From JAYFNU01 sp964458545 (lineage in GTDB: Bacteria; Bacillota; Clostridia; Oscillospirales; Ruminococcaceae), in assembly GCA_964458545.1 (NCBI GenBank), contig CAYWJF010000006.1, positions 1 through 45,872 on the forward strand: a stretch of DNA of 45,872 nt, given 5' to 3'. Shown piece after piece: positions 23,511-32,479 of the stretch. The translations under genes were made by a program, and so were the position numbers. The number at the start of each line of letters is the position of its first letter. The first letter of the stretch is position 1. A model generated the notes under the pieces. The model saw only the letters and a list, made by a program, of their open reading frames with translations, did not search any database and had not been told where the DNA came from.

Positions 23511-23540
23511 TTTCCTTTACTTCTATAATAATTGTATAAT
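23511..23540 (+). promoter_or_regulatory. Promoter for the flippase-GT2 pair
   Basis: TATAAT (23535-23540) is a perfect -10 box; TTTCCT (23511-23516) at 18 bases is only a weak -35. Confidence 0.45.
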
Positions 23541-23558
23541 ATGTGGTAGGTAACAATT

Positions 23559-24845
23559 ATGCAATTTAAAACGGACGAGCTTCAAAAAAACAGCATTATT
23601 CTCTTTACCTTTTCTATCGTAACGGGTTTAGTTAATTATGCCTTTCAGATAGCTATTGGCAACCTTCTTACGCAAACCGAATACGGAACGATAAACCCTT
23701 TACTGTCACTAATAAATGTTCTCGCAGTCCCCTCCGGCATAATTTTAGTTCTATCTTCAAAATACGCAGCGCATTATACCGCACTTGAAAGGCCCGCTTC
23801 AATTTCGTCATTTTTAAAGGGATTTATGCGGGTTTCAGTTATATTTTCCGCCGTAATTCTTACCTTAGGCGTGGCTTTATCCAAGCCGATTGCCAATATA
23901 CTAAAAATAGAGAACTCGGCATATGTCGCCGCCTGCTTTGCTACTGCCGCTATAGGCTGCATACCCCCTGTACTAAGCGGCGCTCTTCAAGGAAAAAAGC
24001 TATTCGTCGCGTACGGCGCAACCGGATTAATTGCCAGCGTCGGGCGCATTGCCTTCAGCGTCGCTTTTATTCTTTTTGGGCTTAAGGTCTTCGGCGTTAT
24101 GGCTGCCTTGGCGCTTACTTCTATAATTATCTTTGTTTTTTGTTTTCTATCGTTACGAAAGTCTTTTTTTGCCGCAGATGACGGCTCTTTTCGCGCCGAG
24201 CGTCCTCGTATATTAAACTATTTGCGCAGCGTGATTATTGTTCAACTTTTAATAGTTGTGCTTTCAAATGGTGATATTCTGCTTATAAACGCATTTGTAG
24301 GCGACCCCATTCAAACAGCCACGTATTCCTCTGGCTTGATTTTCGGACGAATACCCATCTACCTTGCGGGCGCTATTGCGTCCGTTATGTTTCCATTGGT
24401 TTCGGAAAAAGCCGCACGCGGTGAGTCCTCCTCTTTCTTGCTTACACGCTCACTTTTGTATTCAGGTGCAGCTGGCGTGATTTTTTCAATCGGTCTTGTG
24501 CTGTTTGGAAGGTTTATTCTCGAATTCACATTTAAGGACAAATATCTTGCCGCAACAGAATTGTTTCTCCCCATCTGTGTTTATACTTTAATAGTTTCCC
24601 TTATAACCGTTGAAGTTCAGTATCTTCAAGCCTTAGGTCGCACAAAAGCGCTTTCCATTATAGTAGTTTTAGGGTTTATCGCAACCTATATTGCCGTAAC
24701 CCTCTTTCATTCGTCTGTTGCACAAATTCTCTACGCTATGGCTTCTTGCTTTGCCTTAGTATTTGCTGCAATACTGATTGTGATTTTACTTAAAAAGGAA
24801 TCGTCGGTTTCGCAAGCGAGTAACGACGAAAAATTTGCGAAATGA
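23559..24845 (+). CDS. Wzx-like polysaccharide flippase (MOP superfamily)
   Basis: A 428-residue membrane protein with about twelve hydrophobic helices, expected to flip lipid-linked oligosaccharide units outward. SIVTGLVNYAFQIAIGNLLTQTEYGTINPLLSLINVLA is the usual first-two-helix region of oligosaccharide-flippase proteins, and NGDILLINAFVGDPIQTATYSSG is the second-half equivalent. AGG stands before the ATG at about eight bases. It shares ATGA with the following GT2 gene and runs divergently from the epimerase operon. Export of the glycan made by the neighbouring enzymes is the natural inference. Confidence 0.88.
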   Translation: MQFKTDELQKNSIILFTFSIVTGLVNYAFQIAIGNLLTQTEYGTINPLLSLINVLAVPSGIILVLSSKYAAHYTALERPASISSFLKGFMRVSVIFSAVILTLGVALSKPIANILKIENSAYVAACFATAAIGCIPPVLSGALQGKKLFVAYGATGLIASVGRIAFSVAFILFGLKVFGVMAALALTSIIIFVFCFLSLRKSFFAADDGSFRAERPRILNYLRSVIIVQLLIVVLSNGDILLINAFVGDPIQTATYSSGLIFGRIPIYLAGAIASVMFPLVSEKAARGESSSFLLTRSLLYSGAAGVIFSIGLVLFGRFILEFTFKDKYLAATELFLPICVYTLIVSLITVEVQYLQALGRTKALSIIVVLGFIATYIAVTLFHSSVAQILYAMASCFALVFAAILIVILLKKESSVSQASNDEKFAK

Positions 24846-25579
24846 AGAATGCATTAATTCTCTCTGTTATTTTGCCCGCTTACAACGAGGCTGATCGAAT
24901 CTATGAAAACTCCCTTGCGGTTTCAAAGGAAATTGGCGCTTTTTGTGAAAGCTACGAAATTATTGTAGTTGATGACGGAAGCGACGACAAAACGCGAGAT
25001 GAAGCAAGCCGCGCAGCATCAGTGGACACTCATATTAAGTCTACAGGTTATAAAAAAAACCGCGGTAAAGGTAGCGCATTGCGCTTCGGAACATCAAAAG
25101 CTACTGGTGCTCGCATAGCGTTTTGTGACGCCGACCTTGACTTAAACCCGCGGCAACTTGAACGTTTTATGAAAATCATGGACGAGACGGGTGCCGCCGC
25201 CGTTATCGGAAGCAAGCTTCATAAGGATTCAAAGGTTGACTACCCATTTATTAGACGAATATACAGCTTCGGATATTATCTGTTTTTACTTATTCTTTTC
25301 CAGCTTAATGCAAAAGACACCCAAACGGGACTCAAGCTTTTCTCATCAGAATACATAAAACCTACAATGGAAAGAATCCTCGTCAAAAGATTTGCCTGTG
25401 ACATAGAAATTCTTTCTATTATAAAAAAACGCGGCGGAAAAATAGTTTCGGCTCCTGTCGAGGTAAACTTTCAGCGCGGCACATTTGGAAGAATTGATAT
25501 TCGTGACGCTTTTTCAATTTTTATTGATACTCTCGCGGTTTATTACAGACTTAATATTCTTCATTACTACGACGAATAA
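24842..25579 (+). CDS. Dolichyl/undecaprenyl-phosphate mannosyltransferase-like GT2
   Basis: A 245-residue GT-A enzyme of the DPM1/DPG-synthase type, which moves a hexose from GDP- or UDP-sugar to a polyprenyl phosphate. SVILPAYNEADRIYE, YEIIVVDDGSDDKT, NRGKGSALRFGTSKATGARIAFCDADLDL and DTQTGLKLF are the family landmarks, followed by VEVNFQRGTFGRIDIRDAF near the end. It has no C-terminal membrane helices, so it should sit on the inner membrane face. It overlaps the flippase gene by four bases and is closed by a hairpin terminator. A lipid-linked sugar made here could feed the GT-C-like protein encoded at 20492-22255. Confidence 0.9.
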   Translation: MKNALILSVILPAYNEADRIYENSLAVSKEIGAFCESYEIIVVDDGSDDKTRDEASRAASVDTHIKSTGYKKNRGKGSALRFGTSKATGARIAFCDADLDLNPRQLERFMKIMDETGAAAVIGSKLHKDSKVDYPFIRRIYSFGYYLFLLILFQLNAKDTQTGLKLFSSEYIKPTMERILVKRFACDIEILSIIKKRGGKIVSAPVEVNFQRGTFGRIDIRDAFSIFIDTLAVYYRLNILHYYDE

Positions 25580-25595
25580 GCGGGTGATGAGAAGG

Positions 25596-25640
25596 CAACG
25601 CAGTAGTACGAGCAAAACTAAATACTACGTTGTTTTTCTT
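25596..25640 (+). terminator. Terminator after the flippase-GT2 operon
   Basis: CAACGCAGTA (25596-25605) pairs with TACTACGTTG (25623-25632) except for one C/A mismatch, followed by TTTTTC. Confidence 0.6.
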
Positions 25641-25678
25641 TGGTCTTATGCTCATATATTCTAAAAATAAAATAGCAC

Positions 25679-25707
25679 TTGAAAAAGACGGAAATAAGTG
25701 TTAATAT
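25679..25707 (+). promoter_or_regulatory. Promoter for the pheST T-box transcript
   Basis: TTGAAA (25679-25684), 17-base spacer, TAATAT (25702-25707), just before the T-box leader. Confidence 0.65.
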
Positions 25708-25713
25708 TGTTGT

Positions 25714-25980
25714 ACTTTATAAACGCGATGAACGGGAAAAGTACCTTGTTTCGCCCCCACGAAGAGACGTTCGCCATCGGCTGAAAGCGAACGAACGGGT
25801 AAGCGAGAAAAGTGAAGTTCGCCCGCGAGCGGTTTGCTTGAAATCTTAGTAGGGCGAAACGGAGGTCACCGTTACAGGACAAAAGAGTGTTAGCTCTTGG
25901 GCTAAAATATGGGTGGTACCGCGGAGTGTAGGCTTCGTCCCTGTTTTTCTGGGACTGGGCTTATTTTTTTATATTTTTTA
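25714..25980 (+). promoter_or_regulatory. Phe-specific T-box leader of pheST
   Basis: A T-box leader that senses uncharged tRNA-Phe. Stem I contains the AGAGA bulge motif (in AAGAGACG) and the distal GCTGAAAG loop. After GTGAAG comes TTC (25818-25820), a Phe codon in the specifier position. The conserved antiterminator box GGGTGGTACCGCGG spans 25911-25924. A terminator stem (AGGCTTCGTCCC with GGGACTGGGCTT) followed by ATTTTTTT ends at about 25978. When tRNA-Phe is uncharged, its CCA end pairs with the box and lets transcription reach pheS. Confidence 0.95.
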
Positions 25981-25994
25981 TGAGGTGACAGACA

Positions 25995-27014
25995 ATGAAA
26001 GAACTTCTGAGCTCAATTAAAACCGCCGCAGAAAAGGCGCTTTCGGAGGCGAAGGACCTTGCGGCGCTCGAGGAGCTGCGCGTGCGCTTCCTCGGAAAAA
26101 AGGGCGAGCTGACCGCTATTTTAAAGCAGATGGGCGCGCTTTCCGCTGAGGAACGTCCCGCTATGGGGCAGCTTGCGAACGAGGTACGCGGCTTTATTGA
26201 AGAAAAGCTCGCCGCTCGCGCGAAGGAGCTTGGCGACCTCGCGCTCGAAGCAAAGCTTAAGGCGGAAAGGATAGACGTTACGCTTCCCGGGACAGCTCCC
26301 GCGCTTGGCAGACGTCACCCGCTTAACCTCGTACTCGACGAAATAAAGGAGATTTTTCTCGGTATGGGCTTCGACCTTGCCGAGGGACCCGAGGTTGAGC
26401 TGGACGAATACAACTTTGAACTGTTGAATATTCCAAAGGGGCATCCGGCGCGAGACACGCAGGACACCTTTTACATTAACGATAACGTGGTGCTTCGCAC
26501 CCAAACCTCGCCCGTGCAGGTAAGGGTTATGCTTGAACAAAAGCCGCCTATAAGAATTATAGCGCCCGGCACCGTCTACCGCTCCGACGCGGTGGACGCG
26601 ACCCACTCGCCCATCTTCCACCAAATAGAGGGGCTTGTCGTAGATAAGGGCATTACAATGAGCGACCTTAAGGGAACGCTCGATATCTTCGCGAAGAAGC
26701 TTTACGGCGGAGATATTACGACCCGCTTCCGTCCGCACCACTTCCCCTTCACCGAGCCTTCCGCCGAGATGGACGCGACCTGCTTTGTCTGTAAGGGCGA
26801 GGGCTGCCCGCTTTGCAAGGGCGAGGGATATATTGAATTGCTCGGTTGCGGAATGGTTCACCCGAAGGTGCTCGAAAACTGCGGAATTGACCCGAACGTC
26901 TATTCGGGCTACGCCTTTGGAATGGGTCTTGACCGTATCGTAATGATGCGCTACGGTATGAACGACCTGCGGCTTTTATCCGAGAACGATATGCGTTTTC
27001 TCGGTCAGTTCTAA
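25995..27014 (+). CDS. pheS: Phenylalanine--tRNA ligase alpha subunit
   Basis: Catalytic subunit of the alpha2-beta2 enzyme that charges tRNA-Phe. An N-terminal coiled coil (1-80) for tRNA binding leads to the class II core: LGRRHPLNLVLDEIKEIFLGMGF, LLNIPKGHPARDTQDTFY, VLRTQTSPVQVR (motif 2), PTEP-like FTEPSAEMDATC, and GFGMGLDR-type FGMGLDRIVMMRYG (motif 3). It has a CxxC pair (CFVC, CPLC) as in other bacterial PheS. Length 339 is standard. GAGGTGA precedes the ATG. It is followed by pheT after 14 bases and controlled by the T-box. Confidence 0.97.
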   Translation: MKELLSSIKTAAEKALSEAKDLAALEELRVRFLGKKGELTAILKQMGALSAEERPAMGQLANEVRGFIEEKLAARAKELGDLALEAKLKAERIDVTLPGTAPALGRRHPLNLVLDEIKEIFLGMGFDLAEGPEVELDEYNFELLNIPKGHPARDTQDTFYINDNVVLRTQTSPVQVRVMLEQKPPIRIIAPGTVYRSDAVDATHSPIFHQIEGLVVDKGITMSDLKGTLDIFAKKLYGGDITTRFRPHHFPFTEPSAEMDATCFVCKGEGCPLCKGEGYIELLGCGMVHPKVLENCGIDPNVYSGYAFGMGLDRIVMMRYGMNDLRLLSENDMRFLGQF

Positions 27015-27028
27015 GGGAGGAAATAACT

Positions 27029-29407
27029 ATGAATTTACCTATAAGATGGCTTCTTGACTACACAAAGATACCTTTCGACGCGAGAGAATATTCTCACCGT
27101 CTCACGATGACGGGCAGCAAGGTAGAGGGCTACTCAAGCGAAAGCGACAATATCGAAAAGGTTGTGACCGCTAAGGTCACCGCTATGGAGCGTCACCCCG
27201 ATTCCGACCACCTATGGGTCTGCAAGGTGGACGCGGGACAAGACGCGCCGCTACAGATAGTCACGGGCGCGCAGAATGTACACGAGGGCGATATCGTTCC
27301 CGTGGCGCTCGATGGCTCGCGGCTTCCGAACGGCACTGTTATAAAGAAGGGCAAGCTTCGCGGCGAGGTTAGCGAGGGCATGATGTGTTCGCTCGGCGAG
27401 CTGGGGCTCACCGTTCACGATTTCCCCGACTGCATTGAGGACGGAATAGCTATACTTCCCGCTGACACCAAAATAGGCGAGGATATCTCTAAGACGCTCG
27501 GTCTTGACGACACGGTAGTAGAGTTCGAAATAACCTCAAACCGCCCAGATTGTATGTGCGTAATAGGTCTTGCGCGCGAAACGGCGGCAACCTACGGCAC
27601 CGAGCTTCAAGTGCCCACCCCCATAGTACAGAAGACCCACGGCGACATAAGCGCCATGCTTTCGGTCACAAACGAAACGCCGAAAAACTGTCTTCGTTAT
27701 ACTGGCGCGATAGTTGAAAACGTTAGGGTAAAGCCGTCGCCGCAGTGGCTGCGCGAGCGTCTTCGCCTTTGCGGAGTACGCCCCATAAACAATATCGTAG
27801 ATATAACCAACTACGTTATGCTCGAGTATAACCAGCCTATGCACGCCTTCGATTACCGCAACGTAAATGATAAAAAGATAATTGTACGTCAGGCTAAGGC
27901 GGGCGAAACGATAGTTACCCTTGACGGCATTGAGCGTAAGCTCGACGAGGATATGATGGTAATTGCAGACTGCGAAAAGCCAATGGCTGTCGCGGGCGTT
28001 ATGGGCGGCGAGTTCAGCGGTATAGCGGACGACACAAGCACGATAGTCTTTGAGTCCGCCTGCTTCAATGGCATTAACGTGAGAAAAACAGCAAAGGGCA
28101 TTGGGCTTAGAACCGAGTCCTCCGCGCGTTTTGAAAAGGGTCTTGACCCGAACAATACCGTGCCCGCAATTACCCGTGCGCTTCAGCTCGTCGAGCTGCT
28201 CGACGCGGGAGATATAGTAGACGGACTTATCGACGCGAAGGGCGACATTAAACCTATGCCCGTAATTCCGCTTGAGCCCGAGCGTATAAACCGTTTTCTC
28301 GGCACCGACATCCCCACAGACGAGATGGTAAGAATTTTAAAGAAGATTGAATTCACGGTGGACGATAACCTCAACGTAACGCCGCCAACCTTCCGCGCGG
28401 ACATAGAGGGCTTTGCGGACGTCGCCGAGGAGGTAGCTCGCTTCCACGGCTACGACGTTATTCCGAACACAATTATGGCGGGCGTTGCCGCCGCACGGCT
28501 TACCGAGCGCCAGCGCTATGAGCGTGAGCTTGTTAACGTCTGCGTCAACAGCGGACTTTACGAAATTAACACCTTTTCCTTCATGAGCATGAAGGAGCTT
28601 GACAATATTCTTCTTCCTAAGGACAGTCCTCTTCGCCGCTGTGTAACTATAAGCAACCCCTTCGGCGAGGATACGAGCTATATGCGCTCAACTGTGCTTC
28701 CGTCAATGCTTACGGTGCTTGCGCGCAACTACAATTCCCGTGTGCCGTCTGCGGCTCTCTTTGAGATTGCCACCGAATTCATTGCCCACGCCGACGTGAA
28801 CGAGCTGCCCGACGAGAATAAAAAGCTAATTATCGGCAGCTACGCGAAGCTTGATTTCTACGGAATTAAGGGAATTGTCGAGGCGATAGCCGAGCGCTTC
28901 AATATAAAGGAGCTCTCCTTCAAGGCGGTAAGCGACAACCCCACCTACCATTCGGGTCGCACAGCCGAGGTATATGCGGGCGACACAAGGCTCGGCATTA
29001 TCGGCGAGCTTGCGCCGAAGGTTTCGGCTAACTATGGAATTAAGGAGCGAGTATATATCGCCGAGCTCGGCGTGAACGAGTTATACTCCACGGCGGGTGG
29101 CACAAAGCGCTATAAGCAGCTTCCGAAATTCCCCGCTACTACGCGCGATATAGCGCTCGTCTGCGACGACGCGACAGAAAGCGCCTATATTGAAGCAAAA
29201 ATACGCAAGGCTTGCGGAGAGGTGCTTGAAAAGCTTTCCGTATTTGACGTATACAAGGGCGACAAGATTGAAGCTGGCAAAAAGAGCATAGCCTACAGCC
29301 TTATACTTCGCGGAAAGGACAGAACCCTTACCGACGAGGAGGCGGATGCCGCAATAAAACGCTCGCTTAAAGCTCTTTCCGAGGACGGAATAACCCTTCG
29401 TTCATAA
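27029..29407 (+). CDS. pheT: Phenylalanine--tRNA ligase beta subunit
   Basis: A 792-residue partner of PheS carrying tRNA recognition and editing. Domains in order: EMAP-like tRNA-binding domain (about 40-150), B3/B4 editing domain (about 210-390, with NYVMLEYNQPMHAFD and FESACFNGINVRKTAK), B5 domain (about 400-475), catalytic-like core (about 480-680), and a C-terminal FDX-ACB anticodon domain (about 700-792, starting KQLPKFPATTRDIA). Nothing is missing. GGGAGG precedes the ATG. Cotranscribed with pheS under Phe T-box control. Confidence 0.97.
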   Translation: MNLPIRWLLDYTKIPFDAREYSHRLTMTGSKVEGYSSESDNIEKVVTAKVTAMERHPDSDHLWVCKVDAGQDAPLQIVTGAQNVHEGDIVPVALDGSRLPNGTVIKKGKLRGEVSEGMMCSLGELGLTVHDFPDCIEDGIAILPADTKIGEDISKTLGLDDTVVEFEITSNRPDCMCVIGLARETAATYGTELQVPTPIVQKTHGDISAMLSVTNETPKNCLRYTGAIVENVRVKPSPQWLRERLRLCGVRPINNIVDITNYVMLEYNQPMHAFDYRNVNDKKIIVRQAKAGETIVTLDGIERKLDEDMMVIADCEKPMAVAGVMGGEFSGIADDTSTIVFESACFNGINVRKTAKGIGLRTESSARFEKGLDPNNTVPAITRALQLVELLDAGDIVDGLIDAKGDIKPMPVIPLEPERINRFLGTDIPTDEMVRILKKIEFTVDDNLNVTPPTFRADIEGFADVAEEVARFHGYDVIPNTIMAGVAAARLTERQRYERELVNVCVNSGLYEINTFSFMSMKELDNILLPKDSPLRRCVTISNPFGEDTSYMRSTVLPSMLTVLARNYNSRVPSAALFEIATEFIAHADVNELPDENKKLIIGSYAKLDFYGIKGIVEAIAERFNIKELSFKAVSDNPTYHSGRTAEVYAGDTRLGIIGELAPKVSANYGIKERVYIAELGVNELYSTAGGTKRYKQLPKFPATTRDIALVCDDATESAYIEAKIRKACGEVLEKLSVFDVYKGDKIEAGKKSIAYSLILRGKDRTLTDEEADAAIKRSLKALSEDGITLRS

Positions 29408-29413
29408 AGCGAC

Positions 29414-29442
29414 TTGTAAAAAAGCTTCTTTTGGTGTATTCT
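29414..29442 (+). promoter_or_regulatory. Promoter for ireB
   Basis: TTGTAA (29414-29419), 17-base spacer, TATTCT (29437-29442), directly after pheT. Confidence 0.5.
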
Positions 29443-29472
29443 AAATAGTGACACTACGAAAGGAGAGAGATT

Positions 29473-29718
29473 ATGTACGAGCCAACGGTAACCTTTAACG
29501 TTCCGAATGAGCGCGATATTGAGATTAAGAAGGTTCTTACAACTGTATATAACGCGCTAAAGGAAAAGGGCTATAACCCCGTCAACCAGATTGTGGGTTA
29601 TATTCTCTCCGAGGACCCCACCTACATCACCACGCACAATAACGCGCGTTCCTTAATGCGTCAGTTCGACAGGGACGACCTTCTTCAGGCGATGGTCCGC
29701 TCGTTTATCACCGATTAA
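29473..29718 (+). CDS. ireB: IreB family regulatory phosphoprotein
   Basis: An 81-residue cytoplasmic protein matching IreB/YrzL (DUF965) almost throughout: EPTVTFNV, TTVYNALKEKGYNPVNQIVG, YILSEDPTYITTHNNARSL and RQFDRDDLLQ. In Enterococcus, IreB is phosphorylated on N-terminal threonines by the PASTA kinase IreK and lowers cephalosporin resistance; T5 and T7 here are the equivalents. AAAGGAGAG precedes the ATG. In many relatives ruvX and a DUF1292 gene follow; here a different small gene does. Confidence 0.96.
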   Translation: MYEPTVTFNVPNERDIEIKKVLTTVYNALKEKGYNPVNQIVGYILSEDPTYITTHNNARSLMRQFDRDDLLQAMVRSFITD

Positions 29719-29737
29719 TTCCCGAAAGGACAAAGAT

Positions 29738-30022
29738 ATGGCAACAGAACAGCTTACCTATAAAGGGCGTCCGCTCGTTCGCTGTAACGACGAGATTTAT
29801 TACGGCAACCCCGGCGACTCCCATGTGGTTTTTATCCAGATACTCGCAAGTGAGGAGAAGGACGGACAGCAGGTACCAACAAAGGTTCACGTCTCGCTTC
29901 TCTCGAACGACCCGTCTCTCGGCGTTAACGCCCGCATAATCAAGCAAAGCGACAAGCCCGGGCTCTACAGCGCGCTTGATATCGGCTACATCTGGCTTGA
30001 AAGGGCGCTCTCAGAAAAGTAA
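29738..30022 (+). CDS. Small conserved-looking protein of unknown function
   Basis: A 94-residue soluble protein with no signal or membrane segment. Its first half looks beta-rich (LTYKGRPLVRCNDEIYYG, HVVFIQILAS), followed by a loop and a hydrophobic C-terminal helix (SALDIGYIWLERAL). I cannot assign a family or function. AAAGGA precedes the ATG; it begins 19 bases after ireB and ends at a strong terminator, so the two form an operon. It sits where ruvX is commonly found, but it is too short and lacks the RuvX motifs. A link to ireB signalling is only suggested by position. Confidence 0.8.
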   Translation: MATEQLTYKGRPLVRCNDEIYYGNPGDSHVVFIQILASEEKDGQQVPTKVHVSLLSNDPSLGVNARIIKQSDKPGLYSALDIGYIWLERALSEK

Positions 30023-30047
30023 ACTACAAACTCAGTAAATTATTATT

Positions 30048-30080
30048 AAAGAGAACCGCCTTAGGTGGTTCTCTTTTTAT
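30048..30080 (+). terminator. Terminator of the ireB operon
   Basis: AAAGAGAACCGCC, loop TTA, GGTGGTTCTCTTT, then TTATTTATT; the stem is near-perfect with one G-U. Confidence 0.9.
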
Positions 30081-30269
30081 TTATTCGTCTTCGTGTGAAA
30101 CAACGTTTGTGCTTTTTCTTTTATAAATTAAATAACAACTGTGTTGTGTATTAAATGTTGTAATAGTAATCTTTTTCCGCTTGAATAAATCCTTGCAAAT
30201 CTATAGTCATCGTCGTTAAAGAAGAGAAAGCACGGGAAAGAAAAAGCGCTGCAAAATTTTTCGTGCAAT
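30081..30269. other. AT-rich intergenic stretch, no gene seen
   Basis: Lies between the converging ireB operon and the CPBP gene. No frame with a ribosome site, no tRNA or convincing RNA fold; only the two flanking terminators are recognisable. Confidence 0.6.
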
Positions 30270-30273
30270 ATAA

Positions 30274-30298
30274 AAGGACCGTGGTTTACACGGTCCTT
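30274..30298 (-). terminator. Terminator of the CPBP protease gene
   Basis: Minus strand: AAGGACCGTG, loop TAAAC, CACGGTCCTT, then TTATATT. Ten perfect pairs. Confidence 0.8.
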
Positions 30299-30311
30299 CT
30301 CATTATAATTG

Positions 30312-31256
30312 TTAATCCTGCTCAAGCGGCAGCTCTTCGAGTGCTTCCTCCGTCTTTTCCGCAAAGATATCGCGCGCCTTTACAAGAATTATTGCCGCGA
30401 CGATATATATCGGCACACCGCCTATAAGCGAAAGCGGAAGCGGTCCTAAAACGGTAATGTTATCTGCCGTAGTAAGTAGTACGCCTGCCGCAGCTACGGC
30501 GTTAAGTATACCGTGACCGAGCGCCGCTGGCCACACGCTTTTTGCTTTAAAGGAAAGGTAACATAGTATAACGCCGAACCCCATGCAAGAGACCGTCATT
30601 GTTATAATTCCGAGCCACGGATAACCGACATACTCGGTGCCGTAGTTATGACCGAGCGCTATTACGGGCGCGTGCCACAAGCCCCATATAGCGCCGCTGA
30701 CAAGCAACGCGAAAACGGGCGAACCGCATTTCAAAAGCTTCGGGAAAAGATACCCGCGCCAACCCAGCTCCTCGCCAAAGGCGGGAAGAATATTAAACAA
30801 GCCTACAAAAAGCGCCATACCGACTTGATAAAAGAGGAAGCCCGATACGGGTATGCTTGCCATCTGCGAGGCGGCGTCAGGCGACGCCTTACCAAGCTCG
30901 GAGAGGTAGTAGCTCATGTTCGCGTCGTAAAACTTAGGGAAAATAATAAAGTATACTACCGCGCCCAACACCGTGAGCACAACGGGGAAAAGCCATGCCG
31001 TCAAGTAGTTCAAAGCATTGCCCTTAAAATTAGGGCGAAGCCGCATATCCTTAAACTTTTCTTTAGTGACAAGGCGGGTAATTATCGAACAAATCGCGGG
31101 GATAAACATCATACCCGACAGCGCTACAGTATATACGTTTGCGTCCTTATACAGCCCAGAAAAGTACAGCCACGCGACATACGCATAGGTCACGGCTATA
31201 ACAATTACCGTGTAGATTATCGCGCCTTTTTTAGCAAGCTTTTTGTTGTCGTCCAT
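30312..31256 (-). CDS. CPBP family intramembrane metalloprotease
   Basis: A 314-residue membrane protein with about eight hydrophobic segments and the three CPBP/CAAX-protease motifs: GEELGWRG (E162, E163, R167), GLWHAP (H195) and LGHGILNA (H248). The family cleaves membrane-bound substrates; in Gram-positive bacteria many members relate to bacteriocin immunity or peptide processing, but no bacteriocin gene is seen nearby. The tail is acidic and cytoplasmic. The ATG at 31256 has GAGGAGGAAG before it; an in-frame ATG at 31280 does not. It stands alone downstream of a pseudogene and ends in its own terminator. Confidence 0.92.
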   Translation of the reverse strand: MDDNKKLAKKGAIIYTVIVIAVTYAYVAWLYFSGLYKDANVYTVALSGMMFIPAICSIITRLVTKEKFKDMRLRPNFKGNALNYLTAWLFPVVLTVLGAVVYFIIFPKFYDANMSYYLSELGKASPDAASQMASIPVSGFLFYQVGMALFVGLFNILPAFGEELGWRGYLFPKLLKCGSPVFALLVSGAIWGLWHAPVIALGHNYGTEYVGYPWLGIITMTVSCMGFGVILCYLSFKAKSVWPAALGHGILNAVAAAGVLLTTADNITVLGPLPLSLIGGVPIYIVAAIILVKARDIFAEKTEEALEELPLEQD

Positions 31257-31359
31257 TACTTCCTCCTCGTGACAAAACAAATTCTTATAAATCTAATAAA
31301 ACAGTTAATGTACATCTATAACATTTTTAACTCTACAAAAAAACACCGCAAAAGCAAGT

Positions 31360-32378
31360 TTAAGAATAGTAATTCTCAAGATATAGCTTTCTTGAGATAA
31401 TATCATATTCAATCGCATAGTATTCGTCAACTTCTTTATTGCTATAGTCTAAAGATTTAACTGTTCCATCACTCATTATCATCAGATTCCCACTTACCCC
31501 ACTTACTTCTCCACTCTTGCTGTCTTCATGAAGCAAATCAAAATACGACGGTCTTTCGGAGTTGTAAGCTTTAAGCGAATACGGTAGTAATTGATTGAGT
31601 GCTAATGTGCCAAAACTGCCATTATTAACTGTTTGAAAATTTGACCAGACAAGATAACGTGTAGTATGCGTATCTATATACTGTTGCTCTTCTGACTTTC
31701 CGTCAAAAAATCCCGAAACCTCATTAAATGTGTCCGAAATTGATGTTTGGTGGTCACCATAAAAAACCAAGATAATATCGCGCTCACTATTTTTGCAGTA
31801 GTCAACCAGTTCTCCGATAGAATTATCAGTAAGTGACATTAGAGTACAAATAGATGAATAAGTCTGATAATTGTTCCCTACTATTTTATCCGATACCGCC
31901 TCAACCATCTCAACATTTTGAGCGTCTAAGGCATAATAAAGCGCCTCATCGTAAGGAATGTGATTCTGCATGGTAACTAAATTAATAAATACCGGAGACT
32001 TACTCTTTCCTATACTGTCTTCATAAACTCTAATGCTTTAATTCCGCTGCCGATATTGTAGATATCCTTGGGTTCAGTTAAACATCCCCAATAAATTTTC
32101 TTGTAGTAATTAGCAAATCCCGCTACAGAAAAAATAACAGCAACAACTGCAGAGGATATCCATATCCTTCTTGTCGCAGTCCAAACAAACAACATTATAA
32201 GCGTGAATACCACCCAAGCGTAGACAAAAAAACGAGTTCTTGAGAGAACGTAACCTATGGTATCAGATAAATCTCCTCTTGGATAACCGTACTCCATTAG
32301 AAAGAAGCAGATATACGGATAAACTAATGCAGTAATTAATGATATCCAAAATGACGCTGCCTTTCTTTCTGACTTCAT
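31360..32378 (-). pseudogene. Decayed LTA synthase/sulfatase-family gene with internal deletion and frameshift
   Basis: The 5' part (32378-32010) encodes 122 residues with about four membrane helices, like the start of lipoteichoic-acid-synthase-type phosphoglycerol transferases; it retains an AGGAG site. It stops at a TAG. In another frame from about 32020 the sequence resumes with YEDSIGKSKSPVF, INLVTMQNHIPYDE and later VFYGDHQT, the C-terminal end of the same family, and continues to 31360. The central 200-300 residues, which hold the catalytic Thr and most metal ligands, are absent. So an internal deletion has joined the two ends out of frame and the enzyme cannot be made. The frame-jump lies near 32010-32030. 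Confidence 0.85.
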
Positions 32379-32479
32379 ATGTTTAAAGTTCTCCTATTTG
32401 TTTAAACGCACACAATCTGCTTTTTTATTGTTTAGTTTTTGTATTTATGCTTAATGCTTTAGGACTTCTTTGTGAAAGT

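Noticed and set aside
18300..25640. Prophage or transposon island
   Set aside because: No integrase, transposase, phage gene, tRNA target or flanking repeats were seen; only composition differs.
26121..26861. Long open frame (246 codons) antisense to pheS
   Set aside because: It mirrors the codon pattern of pheS, has no ribosome site and its translation resembles no protein family.
30128..30364. 78-codon frame on the minus strand after the CPBP gene
   Set aside because: Very basic, low-complexity translation, no ribosome site, and it runs through the CPBP terminator and coding end.
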